Assembly (NCBI GenBank): GCA_017416145.1
Contig: JAFQDD010000011.1
Coordinates: forward strand, 1 to 64,000
Source of the DNA: Spirochaetaceae bacterium
GTDB taxonomy: Bacteria > Spirochaetota > Spirochaetia > Treponematales > Treponemataceae
Length of the DNA: 64,000 nucleotides
Reading direction: 5' to 3'
This document shows positions 33,819 through 43,013 of this stretch, one piece after another. The position numbers and the translations under genes are program-made. The notes under the pieces were generated by a model, which was not told the DNA's origin, made no database searches, and saw only the letters and a program-made list of their open reading frames with translations. Positions within the stretch are counted from its first letter, which is position 1. Each line of letters opens with the position of its first letter.

Positions 33819-34752
33819 ATGCAATATCTTCTACGATTTTTTCTGGAGGATTATCCAATAATTCTGGATTTTTTAGATTTCTACGTAATTCGTGGAATGC
33901 AATAGAATAATAATGACCGTCGCAAATACGTTCATCTGTAGAAATATTCAAATCTAAATATCTTACCCGTTTCACGCTACCATCTTTTTCAACTTCATTT
34001 TCTTTTCGCACTGCACTAAAAGCAATAAAAACTGGTACATTTCCAAAATTGTATAAGTGATGGAAAATTGGTGGAATTCCAAGACTTGCCATAGAAGTAA
34101 TAACTAGAGAACCGTGAAATGGACTTAAATCTGTTAAAAATTTTGGAAGCCACCCGTTGTAATCTAGAAATTTCACAAAATCAATAGCGAATTTTAGGAA
34201 AAAACGTGGGATTTTCCCAAGTAATGATGCAGCATTGTCAAAATTGCTTGGTTCATCGGAAGATTCTTTGAAGGATTGGATTTTTTCGGTAAATTGGTAG
34301 TAAACGTCGTTGACTGTAGCCTTTGGTGAAAAAACGAATTTTATCATAGTTTCTGGAGCGTCAATGGATAACTCCTTTTTTACAGCCATAATTACTTCGA
34401 TATTGTGACGAGCATAGATTCTTAAACCGCTTAAAAATCGATTTAGAGCTGGTTTTTGGGAGAGCATACGAATATAGGCCGCCACTAAAATGTGCATTGC
34501 TCCAAAACCAGGCATACCTTCGGCTCTTTTCTTTTTGATGAAAGCCTCGATATTATCCATTGGAATAGCGTCTTGGATGTAATTCATAGCTCCAACTCTA
34601 GAAGGCATAATAAAGGGGGCGACTGTTGTAAGTGGATCAAGGGTACGAAGTCGACGACCGTCTTTTCTATCTCCAAAACGTCTTTTATATTTTTTTTGGG
34701 TTTTTGAAACATCCAAAATTTCTTGTTCTGCTTTAAGTGTTAAATCATTCAT
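33817..34752 (-). CDS. E2/CAT-fold acyltransferase-like protein lacking the catalytic His
   Basis: A 311-residue protein resembling the catalytic domain of 2-oxoacid dehydrogenase acyltransferases (chloramphenicol acetyltransferase fold), without lipoyl or subunit-binding domains. The region corresponding to DHRxxDG reads STDERICDGHYYSIAFHEL: Asp and Gly are kept but the catalytic His is Glu. Other E2-like parts are GMPGFGAMHILVAAYIRMLSQKPALNRF and GSLVITSMASLGIPPIFHHLYNFGNVPVFIAF. No 2-oxoacid dehydrogenase genes are near. It may be a non-catalytic or repurposed family member, as often annotated in gut anaerobes. It is divergent from prs. Confidence 0.75.
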   Translation of the reverse strand: MNDLTLKAEQEILDVSKTQKKYKRRFGDRKDGRRLRTLDPLTTVAPFIMPSRVGAMNYIQDAIPMDNIEAFIKKKRAEGMPGFGAMHILVAAYIRMLSQKPALNRFLSGLRIYARHNIEVIMAVKKELSIDAPETMIKFVFSPKATVNDVYYQFTEKIQSFKESSDEPSNFDNAASLLGKIPRFFLKFAIDFVKFLDYNGWLPKFLTDLSPFHGSLVITSMASLGIPPIFHHLYNFGNVPVFIAFSAVRKENEVEKDGSVKRVRYLDLNISTDERICDGHYYSIAFHELRRNLKNPELLDNPPEKIVEDIA

Positions 34753-34896
34753 AAAAACCTACTTAAAATTATGATGTTTTAATTTTATATTTAGAATTCC
34801 TTTTTAGCAAATCCAAAATTGTTTTGTTTTATTAGTTGAATTTTTTACTATAAAATGATAAAAAATAAGTAATTGATTCACTAATGGAGACATCTA

Positions 34897-36135
34897 ATGC
34901 CATATTCAGAGCCAACCAATTTAGCAATTATTGCTTGTCCGGGTGGAGAGGTTTTTGCAAACGAAGTTATTGCTCACCTTCGACACATGTACAAACATCG
35001 TTTTAATCTAAAACGAGATGTTATTTCTAAGCGTTATGAAGTTGAAAAAGAAGCTTTAATCAAAGACATCAACTATTACAACGATTTACAAACTTCTGAC
35101 CTTTGTGTAAAAGGTTCTGTTGCAAATTATCGTCCACCAGAATTCAAAGTAAACTGCGAATTCACATATTTTATGAATGGCGAGTTTAAAACAGAAATCA
35201 AAGATTGTATTCGTGGAAAAGACGTTTTTATTTTCCAAGATGTTGAAAATCACCAAGTTATTTCCCTAAATGGCGGAAAAAACAAACTTGCACTTTCTGT
35301 AAACGATCACCTAATGTCTTTAATTGTTACAATTGATGCAGCTCGTCAAGCTGGTGCAAAGAATATTTCTTTGGTTCTTCCTGTTTATCCATATAGCCGT
35401 CAACACAAGAAAAAGGGTAGAGAAGGATTAACAGCAAGTTTGCTAGGTCATATCTACGAAAATATGGGTGTTTCTAGAATCATTACTCTTGATATTCACT
35501 CTCGTGAAATTGAAAATGCTTTTAGTAAAGCTCACATTGATAATCTACACGCTAGTTATCAAATTATTAGAGAACTTGCAAAACTTGTTGATTTAACAGA
35601 TACAAACGACGATTTTGTAGTTGTTTCTCCTGATACTGGGGCTGTAGACAGAAATAAATTCTATGCTACAGGTCTTAAAAAACCTCTTGCTCTTATCTAC
35701 AAAGAAAGAGATTATTCTGTTGTAACACAAAACGCACAGCAAACAAATATTAAATCTGTAAAACTTTTAGGAGATGTTCATGGAAAAGTTGCTTTCCTTG
35801 CAGACGATATGCTTGGAACTGGTGGAACATTGCTAAAAGCTATGGAATTCCTAAAAGAACAAGGGGCAACAAAAGTTATTGCTGCAATCAGTTTGCCTTT
35901 CTTCACAGGAAATGCTATCGAACAGTTTAATGAAGCTTACAAAAAAGGTTTGTTCTACAGAATTATTGGAACAAATGCTGTTTATCACGAAGAACTTCTT
36001 AAATGTGAATGGTACATCAATACAAATGTTACAGGTTTATTTGCTAATGTTATTGCTCGTATTCACCACAATCAATCTTTAAGTGATTTATTGGATAATC
36101 GTAACATTATTGAAAAACTTGTAAAACACGAATAA
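34897..36135 (+). CDS. prs: Ribose-phosphate pyrophosphokinase (PRPP synthetase), long form
   Basis: Makes PRPP from ribose 5-phosphate and ATP for nucleotide, His, Trp and NAD synthesis. At 412 residues it is about 100 longer than E. coli Prs, with an N-terminal extension and an insert, a form I associate with spirochaetes. Recognisable parts are NDHLMSLIVTIDAARQAGAKNISLVLPVYPYSRQHKK (ATP/flexible loop region), LDIHSREIENAF, VVSPDTGAVDRNKFYATGL and the PRPP-binding loop VAFLADDMLGTGGTLLKA. Catalytic Lys/Arg residues appear present in the QHKKKGREGL segment. The FGGY kinase gene starts four bases after its stop, indicating an operon. Confidence 0.88.
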   Translation: MPYSEPTNLAIIACPGGEVFANEVIAHLRHMYKHRFNLKRDVISKRYEVEKEALIKDINYYNDLQTSDLCVKGSVANYRPPEFKVNCEFTYFMNGEFKTEIKDCIRGKDVFIFQDVENHQVISLNGGKNKLALSVNDHLMSLIVTIDAARQAGAKNISLVLPVYPYSRQHKKKGREGLTASLLGHIYENMGVSRIITLDIHSREIENAFSKAHIDNLHASYQIIRELAKLVDLTDTNDDFVVVSPDTGAVDRNKFYATGLKKPLALIYKERDYSVVTQNAQQTNIKSVKLLGDVHGKVAFLADDMLGTGGTLLKAMEFLKEQGATKVIAAISLPFFTGNAIEQFNEAYKKGLFYRIIGTNAVYHEELLKCEWYINTNVTGLFANVIARIHHNQSLSDLLDNRNIIEKLVKHE

Positions 36136-36139
36136 TTTT

Positions 36140-37369
36140 ATGACTGATGCGGTTTTATGTGTTGATATTGGAACATCTTCTCTAAAAGCCGCATACATTT
36201 CTTTTAAAGGCGAAGTTATCGCTTTTGCTAGAATCAGTATAGAAAAAGCCAACGAAAGTAATCGTTGGCTTTTTGCGTTAAAACAGGGAATTTCTGAATT
36301 AAACGCTACAATTTGCGGAAATATCCATAAAGAAAAATCCCAAAATCAAAATTTTTTACCAAAAATCAAGGCAATTAGTATTTCTGGAAATGGTCCAAGT
36401 CTTGCAAACTCTAAAGGATCTTTTCTTTGGAATGAGAGCCTTGAAAACCTTGATTTATGTAAGTTACCAAAAGAGACTGCTGGTTCAATTTTTGCCCCAA
36501 GGATTTTTTATGTTAGGGAAAAGTTGAATACATTGCTAACTAGCTCTGAGGGATTGTTCTCTGTGCCAGAGTTTCTTGTGTATCAACTTACAGACAGAGC
36601 CTATACGCTTTTACCCAACGAGAGGTTCAAAAAGGCATACTGGAGCGAAGAATTATTAAAATCTATGAATATTCCCTTTGATGTGTTTCCGCCCTTTCTA
36701 GAGCTAGGAAATGCCTCTGGCACCTTAACTGAAAAGGGTAAAAAATCCTTGGGGGTTACTGGGGAACAGGTGGAAGGGTGTGTGCCAGTTTTTTGCGGGG
36801 GACCAGATTTTGCTATCGCTTTGATTGGAACAAATACTCTTTCGGAGGGGAAAATCTGCGATAGGGCTGGAACAAGTGAAGGCTTAAATCTTTGCACAAA
36901 TAAGCCTTTAATTTCTCCAGAAGTTAGAACATTACCATCTCCAATAAATCCGCTATGGAATGCCAGTGTAATTATTCCAGACACAGGAAGCCGGTTTGCA
37001 ACTTGGAAACAATCTAGCATTTACAAAGATGTTTCTTACGAAGAATGTGTTAATGATTTGCTTCAAAACAAAAAATCTTTCGGTTACGAATTGATGATAA
37101 ATATTGCCCTAGAAGTAAAAAATGCGTATAAAATCTTAAAGTCTGAAAGTGAAAAAAATAATATAAAACTTAATGAAAAAATTTGTTGCACAGGAGGTCA
37201 GGCAAAAAATCAATCTTGGTTAAAGTTAAAATCTGAGATTGTGGAAGTGCCTTTTTATGTGCAAAAATGTGCAGATTCTGAGCTAGTTGGAAATGCTGCT
37301 GTGGCTTTGTTTGGACTTGGTTTATATCCCTCTATTGCAAAAGCCGCCGAAGATTTGACCAAAAGTTAA
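36140..37369 (+). CDS. FGGY-family carbohydrate kinase (xylulokinase-like)
   Basis: A sugar kinase of 409 residues, somewhat shorter than typical xylulokinases (about 480-500). The N-terminal phosphate-binding motif is VDIGTSSLKAAYIS. The FGGY-type middle region includes VPVFCGGPDFAIALIG and DRAGTSEGLN, and the adenosine motif lies near the C-terminus (CCTGGQAKNQSWLKLKSEIVEVPFYV). It begins four bases after prs, so the pair may feed pentose into PRPP: a pentulose or ribulose phosphate from this kinase could supply Prs. The exact sugar is uncertain. Confidence 0.8.
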   Translation: MTDAVLCVDIGTSSLKAAYISFKGEVIAFARISIEKANESNRWLFALKQGISELNATICGNIHKEKSQNQNFLPKIKAISISGNGPSLANSKGSFLWNESLENLDLCKLPKETAGSIFAPRIFYVREKLNTLLTSSEGLFSVPEFLVYQLTDRAYTLLPNERFKKAYWSEELLKSMNIPFDVFPPFLELGNASGTLTEKGKKSLGVTGEQVEGCVPVFCGGPDFAIALIGTNTLSEGKICDRAGTSEGLNLCTNKPLISPEVRTLPSPINPLWNASVIIPDTGSRFATWKQSSIYKDVSYEECVNDLLQNKKSFGYELMINIALEVKNAYKILKSESEKNNIKLNEKICCTGGQAKNQSWLKLKSEIVEVPFYVQKCADSELVGNAAVALFGLGLYPSIAKAAEDLTKS

Positions 37370-37406
37370 ATATCAACTTTGAAAAACGCAAAAAATCGAG
37401 GAAAAT

Positions 37407-38054
37407 ATGAAAACTTATAATATTCCAAAAAATGTAAAAGGAATAATTTTTGATATAGATGGTACTTTGTACACAAATGTAAAATATGTTTTTGAGCAAG
37501 TTGATGTTCAAGTGCGATATTATGCTAGATTAAAAAACATTTCTGTGGAAGAAGCCCGAAACAAGGTGGCAGCTTACAAAAAACAATGGGCTGAAAATCA
37601 CAATGGAGAAAAAATCAGTCTTGCAAAAACTATGTCTGCTTTTGGGATTCCTGTTGCAGAAAGCATTCAGTGGCGAAAAATGCTTATTAAACCAGAAAAT
37701 TTTTTATCTTACGATGAAAAACTTGTAAAAACTCTTTCTGATTTACAATCTAAGTACAAAATCATTTGCGTAACCAACAATCCTGTTTCAACTGCCAGAA
37801 AAACCCTACAAGCTCTTGGAGTTTCTGAGTTTTTTCCAGAGATTATTGGACTTGATTCTACGGGGCTTTCTAAACCTCATTATTTGCCTTTTTCTATGGC
37901 TTTGGAAAAACTTGGGCTAGAAGCAAAAGATTGTGTTGCTGTGGGGGATCGCTTTAATATTGATGTGGAACTTCCTTTGAAAATGGGAATGGGCGGTGTT
38001 TTGGTTGAAGGGGTAGAAGACGTGTACAATTTAAATTCAGAATTAAGAATGTAG
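37407..38054 (+). CDS. HAD-superfamily (subfamily IA) phosphatase
   Basis: A 215-residue HAD hydrolase. Motif I FDIDGTLY has the nucleophile and acid Asp, motif II is VTNN, the motif III Lys is in LSKPHY, and motif IV is VGDRFNIDVELP. The helical C1 cap (about 25-95) is typical of phosphoglycolate phosphatase/beta-phosphoglucomutase-like enzymes. GAGGAAAAT precedes the ATG, 37 bases after the FGGY kinase stop, so it may belong to the prs-kinase operon and remove or recycle sugar or nucleotide phosphates. The substrate cannot be assigned. Confidence 0.85.
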   Translation: MKTYNIPKNVKGIIFDIDGTLYTNVKYVFEQVDVQVRYYARLKNISVEEARNKVAAYKKQWAENHNGEKISLAKTMSAFGIPVAESIQWRKMLIKPENFLSYDEKLVKTLSDLQSKYKIICVTNNPVSTARKTLQALGVSEFFPEIIGLDSTGLSKPHYLPFSMALEKLGLEAKDCVAVGDRFNIDVELPLKMGMGGVLVEGVEDVYNLNSELRM

Positions 38055-38108
38055 AATTAAAAAGTTTCCCTCCTAATTCATAATTCTTAATTCATAATTC
38101 TTAATTAT

Positions 38109-38465
38109 TTAATGTCTTCGTTTTTCGTCGGCAGATTTACATTCAATACACATTAAAGCATAAGGAATTGCTTCTAGACGAGCTTCTGGGATTTTGTGAC
38201 CACATTTTATACAAAGACCATATTTCCCCTGTTCAATTCGTGCAAGGGCATTGTCTATCAATTTTACGCGGTTTAAGTCTTGAGTACCCATAGTTTCTAG
38301 AAGTTTTCTATCAATATCGTCAGCAGCTACGTCAATAACGTCTTTTGATTCCATTCCTTCTACTATTTGTTTAAAATCCGCATTAGTTGCAACCAATTGG
38401 TCTAAAATTTGTTTTTTTAACTCTAACAAAGATTCTTTCATTTTGTCTGTAAAACTTTGTTCCAT
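38109..38465 (-). CDS. DksA/TraR-family zinc-finger protein
   Basis: A 118-residue protein with an N-terminal coiled coil (about 1-80, KMKESLLELKKQILDQL... and DLNRVKLIDNALARIEQGKYG) and a four-cysteine zinc finger (CIKCGHKIPEARLEAIPYALMCIEC). This is the DksA/TraR plan, in which the coiled coil enters the RNA polymerase secondary channel and modulates transcription, often with ppGpp. The coiled-coil tip DVAADDIDRK carries acidic residues where DksA has its critical Asp pair. AGGAG on the minus strand sets the start at 38465; an in-frame extension to 38486 is not needed. It is divergent from infA. Confidence 0.85.
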   Translation of the reverse strand: MEQSFTDKMKESLLELKKQILDQLVATNADFKQIVEGMESKDVIDVAADDIDRKLLETMGTQDLNRVKLIDNALARIEQGKYGLCIKCGHKIPEARLEAIPYALMCIECKSADEKRRH

Positions 38466-38574
38466 TTTTTTACTCCTATTTGTCAAGTGTTGACAAGTAA
38501 TCTAAATACTCATAGAATTATAAGTATGAATTTGAAAAAAAGCAAATTCTTTTTAAAGATTTTTTGGAGGAAAT

Positions 38575-38793
38575 GTGGCTAAAGAAGAAGCAATCGAAGT
38601 TGAAGGAATTGTTAAGGAAGCTTTACCAAACACAATGTTTAGAGTTGAGTTACAGAATAAACACGTTATTCTAGCTCATTTATCAGGGAAAATGAGAAAA
38701 CACTACATCAGAATTGTTCCAGGTGATAGTGTAAAAGTTGCTCTTTCTCCTTACGATTTAAATCGTGGTCGTATTATTTTCAGAGAAAGATAA
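38575..38793 (+). CDS. infA: Translation initiation factor IF-1
   Basis: A 72-residue S1-like OB-fold protein that binds the 30S A site during initiation. The sequence is typical: [70 protein letters not shown]. The start codon is GTG at 38575 with TGGAGG six bases upstream. It is a single-gene unit, divergent from the DksA-like gene. Confidence 0.97.
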   Translation: MAKEEAIEVEGIVKEALPNTMFRVELQNKHVILAHLSGKMRKHYIRIVPGDSVKVALSPYDLNRGRIIFRER

Positions 38794-38902
38794 TCGGTTT
38801 TGCGGAATTTTAAAATATTTTTTACAAAATATAGGTGAAAGGAGACAGGTTTTCTAAGTCATAATTCGCCTATGTTTAAGGTTTTCTTGTACGACCTGAA
38901 GT
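38794..38902 (+). other. Unassigned sequence between infA and its distal terminator
   Basis: About 110 bases separate the infA stop from the terminator. They contain a GAAAGGAGACAGG segment and a short frame beginning MFKVFLYDLKFGAKNRL that runs into the terminator stem and then the converging dnaJ-like gene. It may be just an infA 3' UTR, or a small RNA using the terminator. No RNA family was recognised. Confidence 0.25.
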
Positions 38903-38935
38903 TCGGAGCTAAAAATAGGCTCCGATTTTTTTTTG
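38903..38935 (+). terminator. Rho-independent terminator downstream of infA
   Basis: TCGGAGC pairs with GCTCCGA around an A-rich loop, followed by a long T run. It converges with the dnaJ-like gene. Confidence 0.88.
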
Positions 38936-38942
38936 CCCAAAA

Positions 38943-39515
38943 TTATTTGTCTTTTGATGGATGGATAATGTATGCGATAGATTTAATTGCTCCAGTTACA
39001 CCTTTTACAATAGCACTTATGCTGATAATCGGTCCAATTGGGAATAGCCACCAAGTTCCTCGAAGCAAAAAGATTCCCAAGATTGTGGATAAAGCGTTTA
39101 CAATTAGATTTGAAAAAGCTTCTTTTCGTGTAGGTGGTTTTTGCGATTTTTTGTAATAGTGACCATTTGAAGCATCTGAATTTGTATAATAATATGTGTA
39201 ATTTTCACTAGAATTGTTGTAAGCATTTGTTTGACTTGAAAACCATTCCCAAAATGGGTCTGCTGTTTGAGAATAATATTGTTGATTGGAAGTAGCATAA
39301 TCATCGGTAGAACCATAAGTGTCGTACTGGCGACGTTTGTCTTCATCCCCAAGAATTGCGTAGGCTGCATTTATTTCTTTGAATTTTTCCTCTGCAACCT
39401 TATCATTTGGGTTTTTGTCTGGGTGATATTTAATTGCTAACTTTCTAAAAGCCTTTTTTATCTCGTCAGAAGAGGCATCTTTTGAAACCTCTAGTACATC
39501 ATACAAATTCTTCAT
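38943..39515 (-). CDS. Small DnaJ-domain protein with C-terminal membrane segments
   Basis: A 190-residue J-domain protein. The J domain (1-65) is intact with the HPD motif in IKYHPDKNP and stimulates a DnaK ATPase. The middle is a low-complexity Tyr/Ser/Asn stretch ([37 protein letters not shown]). The C-terminus has two hydrophobic helices ([15 protein letters not shown] and [18 protein letters not shown]), so it is probably tethered to the inner membrane. It lacks the Gly/Phe-rich and zinc-finger domains of true DnaJ. It is the last gene of the minus-strand run from moxR, 41 bases after smr. Confidence 0.85.
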   Translation of the reverse strand: MKNLYDVLEVSKDASSDEIKKAFRKLAIKYHPDKNPNDKVAEEKFKEINAAYAILGDEDKRRQYDTYGSTDDYATSNQQYYSQTADPFWEWFSSQTNAYNNSSENYTYYYTNSDASNGHYYKKSQKPPTRKEAFSNLIVNALSTILGIFLLRGTWWLFPIGPIISISAIVKGVTGAIKSIAYIIHPSKDK

Positions 39516-39556
39516 TATATCAAAAATAACTAAAAAATATAAATTTTACAAGTATT

Positions 39557-40165
39557 TTATATAGTTTGGTTTTTGATTATTACCCAAGTTGCTCCTCTGC
39601 CACCTTCTGTTTTGTCAGGATGTCCAGATTCTCCAAGTCGATAGTGTCTTTCTATGTAATCGTGAACAAGCTTTGCTAAAACAGGCTCAGAAGATGAATG
39701 ATTGCCTTTTCCGTGAATAATAAGGATTTTTGTGAGTTTTCGGCGGCAACATTCTTCGATAAACATATCTAATCGAGCTGTGGCTTCTTCTTTTGTTAAG
39801 CCGTGTAAATCAATGGAAGCTTCTGGAGCCATTGTCCGAAGATAACTTCTGTCCAATTGATTCATTTTTTGCTGGATTTTCTCTTCTTCTGCATCCTTGT
39901 CCACAACTCCATAGCGACGAAGCCACAAAGTCATAGGATCAATCTTTTCTTTTGATGTATCTTTTTTTTTGGTTTGTTTTTTTTCAGCAAGGGCTGCTTC
40001 TTTTGCTTCTTGAGTTTTCTTTACTGGTTCAGTTTTTTTGTATCGCCATTCTTGGCCTGTAGATTTTTTTTGATTTTTGGACTCTTTTTCCATTTTTTCA
40101 AAAGCATCTAAAATGTCAGCGAAAGATTGTTTTGGTTTATTGGATGTTTCATTATTTTTTGCCAT
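39557..40165 (-). CDS. Smr-domain protein
   Basis: A 202-residue protein with a charged, Lys/Glu-rich N-terminal half and a C-terminal Smr (MutS2-related) domain. The signature SIDLHGLTKEEATARLDMFIEECCRRKLTKILIIHGKGNHSSSEPVLAKLVHDYIERH shows DLHG and the HGKG nuclease/nucleic-acid-binding motif, and the end (GGRGATWVIIK) matches family members. Stand-alone Smr proteins are implicated in nucleic-acid nicking or rescue of collided ribosomes. It starts two bases after the BatD-like stop, so it belongs to the same transcript. Confidence 0.88.
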   Translation of the reverse strand: MAKNNETSNKPKQSFADILDAFEKMEKESKNQKKSTGQEWRYKKTEPVKKTQEAKEAALAEKKQTKKKDTSKEKIDPMTLWLRRYGVVDKDAEEEKIQQKMNQLDRSYLRTMAPEASIDLHGLTKEEATARLDMFIEECCRRKLTKILIIHGKGNHSSSEPVLAKLVHDYIERHYRLGESGHPDKTEGGRGATWVIIKNQTI

Positions 40166-40167
40166 TT

Positions 40168-41460
40168 TTAATTTCCTGCTTTTTCAAGTTTTTCAAGTTC
40201 GCCTTGATTTATCAAAATACATTGATTTTGCAAAATCCAGCCTTTTCGATTATCTTCGGATTCTATGGAATACCAATGGGAAATTGATTCTAAAATCCGA
40301 ATTTTATCTCCAGTAGAAAGTTGCATAACTGTATTTGAATTTTCTTCTGGAACGGTTTTTACGCTACAAGCAAGAGAAATTGCCTCTTTTTTGTTTGTCA
40401 CAACTGAAAAATAAATTGTAGAAACTAAAAAAATCGCAAATAGGCACAAAAATGTAATCATAGCAGACTTTTTTTTGAGAATCGCAAAAATAATAAAGAG
40501 TACAAAACTAAGTAAAAGCAAAATCGAAGAAATAATTGTTGCAATTATAAAAATGTTTTTTTGTTTTACTTGATTTTTGAGATTTTCCAGTAGAACTTGG
40601 GATTCGTCAATGGGTGTTAAAACAGGATTTTCAGAGATTTCTTCGTAAGCTTCTGGAAAATTTGTAGAGAAAACGCTTTGAAATTGGGAATCTTCAGAAT
40701 TTTCGGAGGTTGTTGCACTTTCTCTTTTGCTTTTTAGGGAAATTTCTCCTAAGGGAATAGAAACTGTATTTCCAGCGTAATTTCTAAAAACTCCGTAAAT
40801 TGGTGGAAGTTTAAAATTACCTTCTTCTAGTGGAATAATTGTGAATTCTGCTAGAGGATATGTTTCTGTGGAAAATGTTCCAATGTGATATGGTAGTGGA
40901 TTTATATCTTTGTTTTTGGTTAAAATCATTTTTGTGTCTAATTCAAAGTTGATATTTGTCAATTCATTAAAAAATTTTCCGTAGATTGTAAAAGTTGTAG
41001 GTTTTCCCACTTCTAGATTTTTTTGTAAATCTGAGGATAAGACAGGTTGCATCAAAATTGGGTTGTCGTAAACTGTAATCGGCAAAAACTTTATTGAGTA
41101 GCTCCACCAGTCGATTCGTGTGGCTAGGGAAGGGATTTTGTAAGTTCCTGCTTTGGAAAATCTAAAATTTAATTTTATAAGTGTTCCTCGAACTCCGTCT
41201 TTAACGTATTCTTCTTTGGAGGATGATTCAATTGTTACGCCTTCTGGGGTGGATTGTACAGTTGTATCAACTCGAGATGGCAAAACTCCAGGAATTTCTA
41301 GTGTAAATTGGCAAGTCTCTCCAGAAAAACAGTATTCTTTTTCTGGCTTAATTCTTAGGCTGCTCCAAGATACGGCGAAAATCGAGTTTATTGAAATTGC
41401 AAAAAATATTAGTAATCCAAAATATTGCTTTGTTCGTTTTTTGTTTGTGTGTTTTTCCAT
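40168..41460 (-). CDS. BatD-like membrane protein with C-terminal SH3 domain
   Basis: A 430-residue protein with a signal peptide (FGLLIFFAISINSIFA), two extracytoplasmic immunoglobulin-like (BatD/oxygen-tolerance) domains (about 30-250), then two membrane helices (about 305-325 and 335-352, IFIIATIISSILLLLSFVLFIIFAIL and ITFLCLFAIFLVSTIYF). The C-terminus (about 365-425) is a bacterial SH3-like domain (SLACSVKTVPEENSNTVMQLSTGDKIRILESISHWYSIE...KGWI). The SH3 addition suggests it binds peptidoglycan or another protein. Its first 52 bases overlap the end of batB, a long overlap for an operon. It is part of the Bat envelope complex. Confidence 0.78.
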   Translation of the reverse strand: MEKHTNKKRTKQYFGLLIFFAISINSIFAVSWSSLRIKPEKEYCFSGETCQFTLEIPGVLPSRVDTTVQSTPEGVTIESSSKEEYVKDGVRGTLIKLNFRFSKAGTYKIPSLATRIDWWSYSIKFLPITVYDNPILMQPVLSSDLQKNLEVGKPTTFTIYGKFFNELTNINFELDTKMILTKNKDINPLPYHIGTFSTETYPLAEFTIIPLEEGNFKLPPIYGVFRNYAGNTVSIPLGEISLKSKRESATTSENSEDSQFQSVFSTNFPEAYEEISENPVLTPIDESQVLLENLKNQVKQKNIFIIATIISSILLLLSFVLFIIFAILKKKSAMITFLCLFAIFLVSTIYFSVVTNKKEAISLACSVKTVPEENSNTVMQLSTGDKIRILESISHWYSIESEDNRKGWILQNQCILINQGELEKLEKAGN

Positions 41461-43013
41461 CGGTTTTGCTCACTTTCTCTAATTATAGAAAATAAAGTAT
41501 CTTCTACAGAAGAATGATATTCGGATTCAGAAACTGGAGTTAGATTTTGAGTTCCAGCTTTTGCAGTTGCCGTATTTTCCATAAGAGATAATTCTAAGTT
41601 TATTTTTGCGTCTATATTTGTGTTGTCGATTAGCAATGCTTGGCGGAAAGCTTCGGTTGCTTTTTCGTATTCACCGTGTTTGTGGGCGATTATTCCCATA
41701 TTGTAGTAGGTGGCAAATCGTATAGAATCTGGAGCGTCTAAATCTATTGCTTCAAGTTTTTCCAAGGCGGCAGTTTCTTCATCCTGCATAATATAACAAG
41801 AAGCTAAACCAAATAATCCATATTGTAAAATTTCTGAGTCTTGATTTTTTTCAGCTTCTTCTATTACTTTTAGAAATCCTACTGTGGAATCTTGATAGTC
41901 TTTTTGGTGCCATTTTAATGTACTGTAAAGAATTGTTTTGGTTGATGATAAATCAAGGGAACAACCTGACATTGAAACAATCAAGCCAAAAAGAGCAAGA
42001 GAATTAATTATTGGTTTTGGAAGGCGAATATTTAATTCTGCAAATAAAATTCCTAAAATTACAAAAACAAAGGCCAGAATAATAAAAAGTCTGTACCGTG
42101 GAATTGGTTGCATTTCGTAAGTTATTCCAAGGTTATTTTGTTGAGTTGGATTTACAATATCCAAAACTTTTGCGAGGCTTCCATTTTCTGTGGCACTTAT
42201 GTATTTTATTGTATTGTAAGTATTTTTATTGTTTGTTTCTGAAATATTATCAATTAGTGATTTTATTTCTCGAGATTTTAGTGTGGTATAAACTTTTGAT
42301 GTACCATCTCCAGCCACAACTTCAGCTCCTTGTTCAGAGCCAAATCCTAAAATTATCACTTTGATGCCGTAAGTTGTGGCATTGTAAATTGCTTGTTCAA
42401 GTTTTCCCATTGTTTCATCGCCGTCAGTAAACAAAATGATTGTGGATTGGCGTGATGATTGAGTTGGAAAAGATTGAATTGCAGCATCTATTCCTTTTTC
42501 TAAGTTTGTTCCAGGATTGCTAACTAGGTTTGGAGACAAATTGTCTAAAAGATTTTCCACAGCATACAAATCCTCTGTGAGGGGAACAGCAACAAAGCCA
42601 TCACCCTTTGCAAGAATAACGGAAACTCCTGTTCCTGCAAGTTTGTTTGTGAGGGCTTTTGCGTATAAACTTGCGGCTTCCAATCGTTCTGTATCTTGAT
42701 TTATTCCAGCGTCCTTTGCTTTCATACTGTAGGAAATGTCAAAAACATAGGAAACTGCTGTTCCGCTGGTTTGTACTGGAACTGGTTGGATTCCCCAAAA
42801 TGGGTCTGCCAAAGCGAAAATGATACAAGCAAAAGCCAGTGAGTAGCAAATCATTCTTGCTAATAATCTTCTGACTATGTGGACTTTTGAAATATTATTA
42901 AAACTTGTAATGGCAATTTTAAACTTAATATATTGAAAAACTGCCAAAATAATTGCAGGAATAAGAGCTAAAAGACCGTATAATGCCTTTGGATTTTCAA
43001 GATGAAATGTCAT
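41409..43013 (-). CDS. batB: BatB-type von Willebrand A protein fused to TPR repeats
   Basis: A 534-residue membrane protein. Two N-terminal helices flank a short basic loop, then a VWA domain with the MIDAS motif DISYS (VFDISYSMKAKDAG) and TDGDE, and another helix (about 312-330). A TPR region follows (about 375-485, ILQYGLFGLASCYIMQDEETAALEKL... and YNMGIIAHKHGEYEKATEAFRQALLIDNTNIDAK), corresponding to BatB plus BatC of other organisms. The start at 43013 overlaps the batA stop in an ATGA and has AGGAAG upstream, so the longer frame to 43049 is not used. The Bat complex supports envelope integrity or stress tolerance in spirochaetes and Bacteroidetes. Confidence 0.85.
   Translation of the reverse strand: MTFHLENPKALYGLLALIPAIILAVFQYIKFKIAITSFNNISKVHIVRRLLARMICYSLAFACIIFALADPFWGIQPVPVQTSGTAVSYVFDISYSMKAKDAGINQDTERLEAASLYAKALTNKLAGTGVSVILAKGDGFVAVPLTEDLYAVENLLDNLSPNLVSNPGTNLEKGIDAAIQSFPTQSSRQSTIILFTDGDETMGKLEQAIYNATTYGIKVIILGFGSEQGAEVVAGDGTSKVYTTLKSREIKSLIDNISETNNKNTYNTIKYISATENGSLAKVLDIVNPTQQNNLGITYEMQPIPRYRLFIILAFVFVILGILFAELNIRLPKPIINSLALFGLIVSMSGCSLDLSSTKTILYSTLKWHQKDYQDSTVGFLKVIEEAEKNQDSEILQYGLFGLASCYIMQDEETAALEKLEAIDLDAPDSIRFATYYNMGIIAHKHGEYEKATEAFRQALLIDNTNIDAKINLELSLMENTATAKAGTQNLTPVSESEYHSSVEDTLFSIIRESEQNRWKNTQTKNEQSNILDY

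Noticed and set aside
38069-38105. Repeated TAATTCATAATTCT sequence near 38080 as an operator or element
   Set aside because: It is a short AT-rich tandem between convergent genes and most likely simple-sequence slippage.
38872-39156. Plus-strand reading frame after infA (94 codons) as a gene
   Set aside because: It passes through a strong terminator stem and then lies antisense to the well-supported DnaJ-domain gene; no family resemblance.
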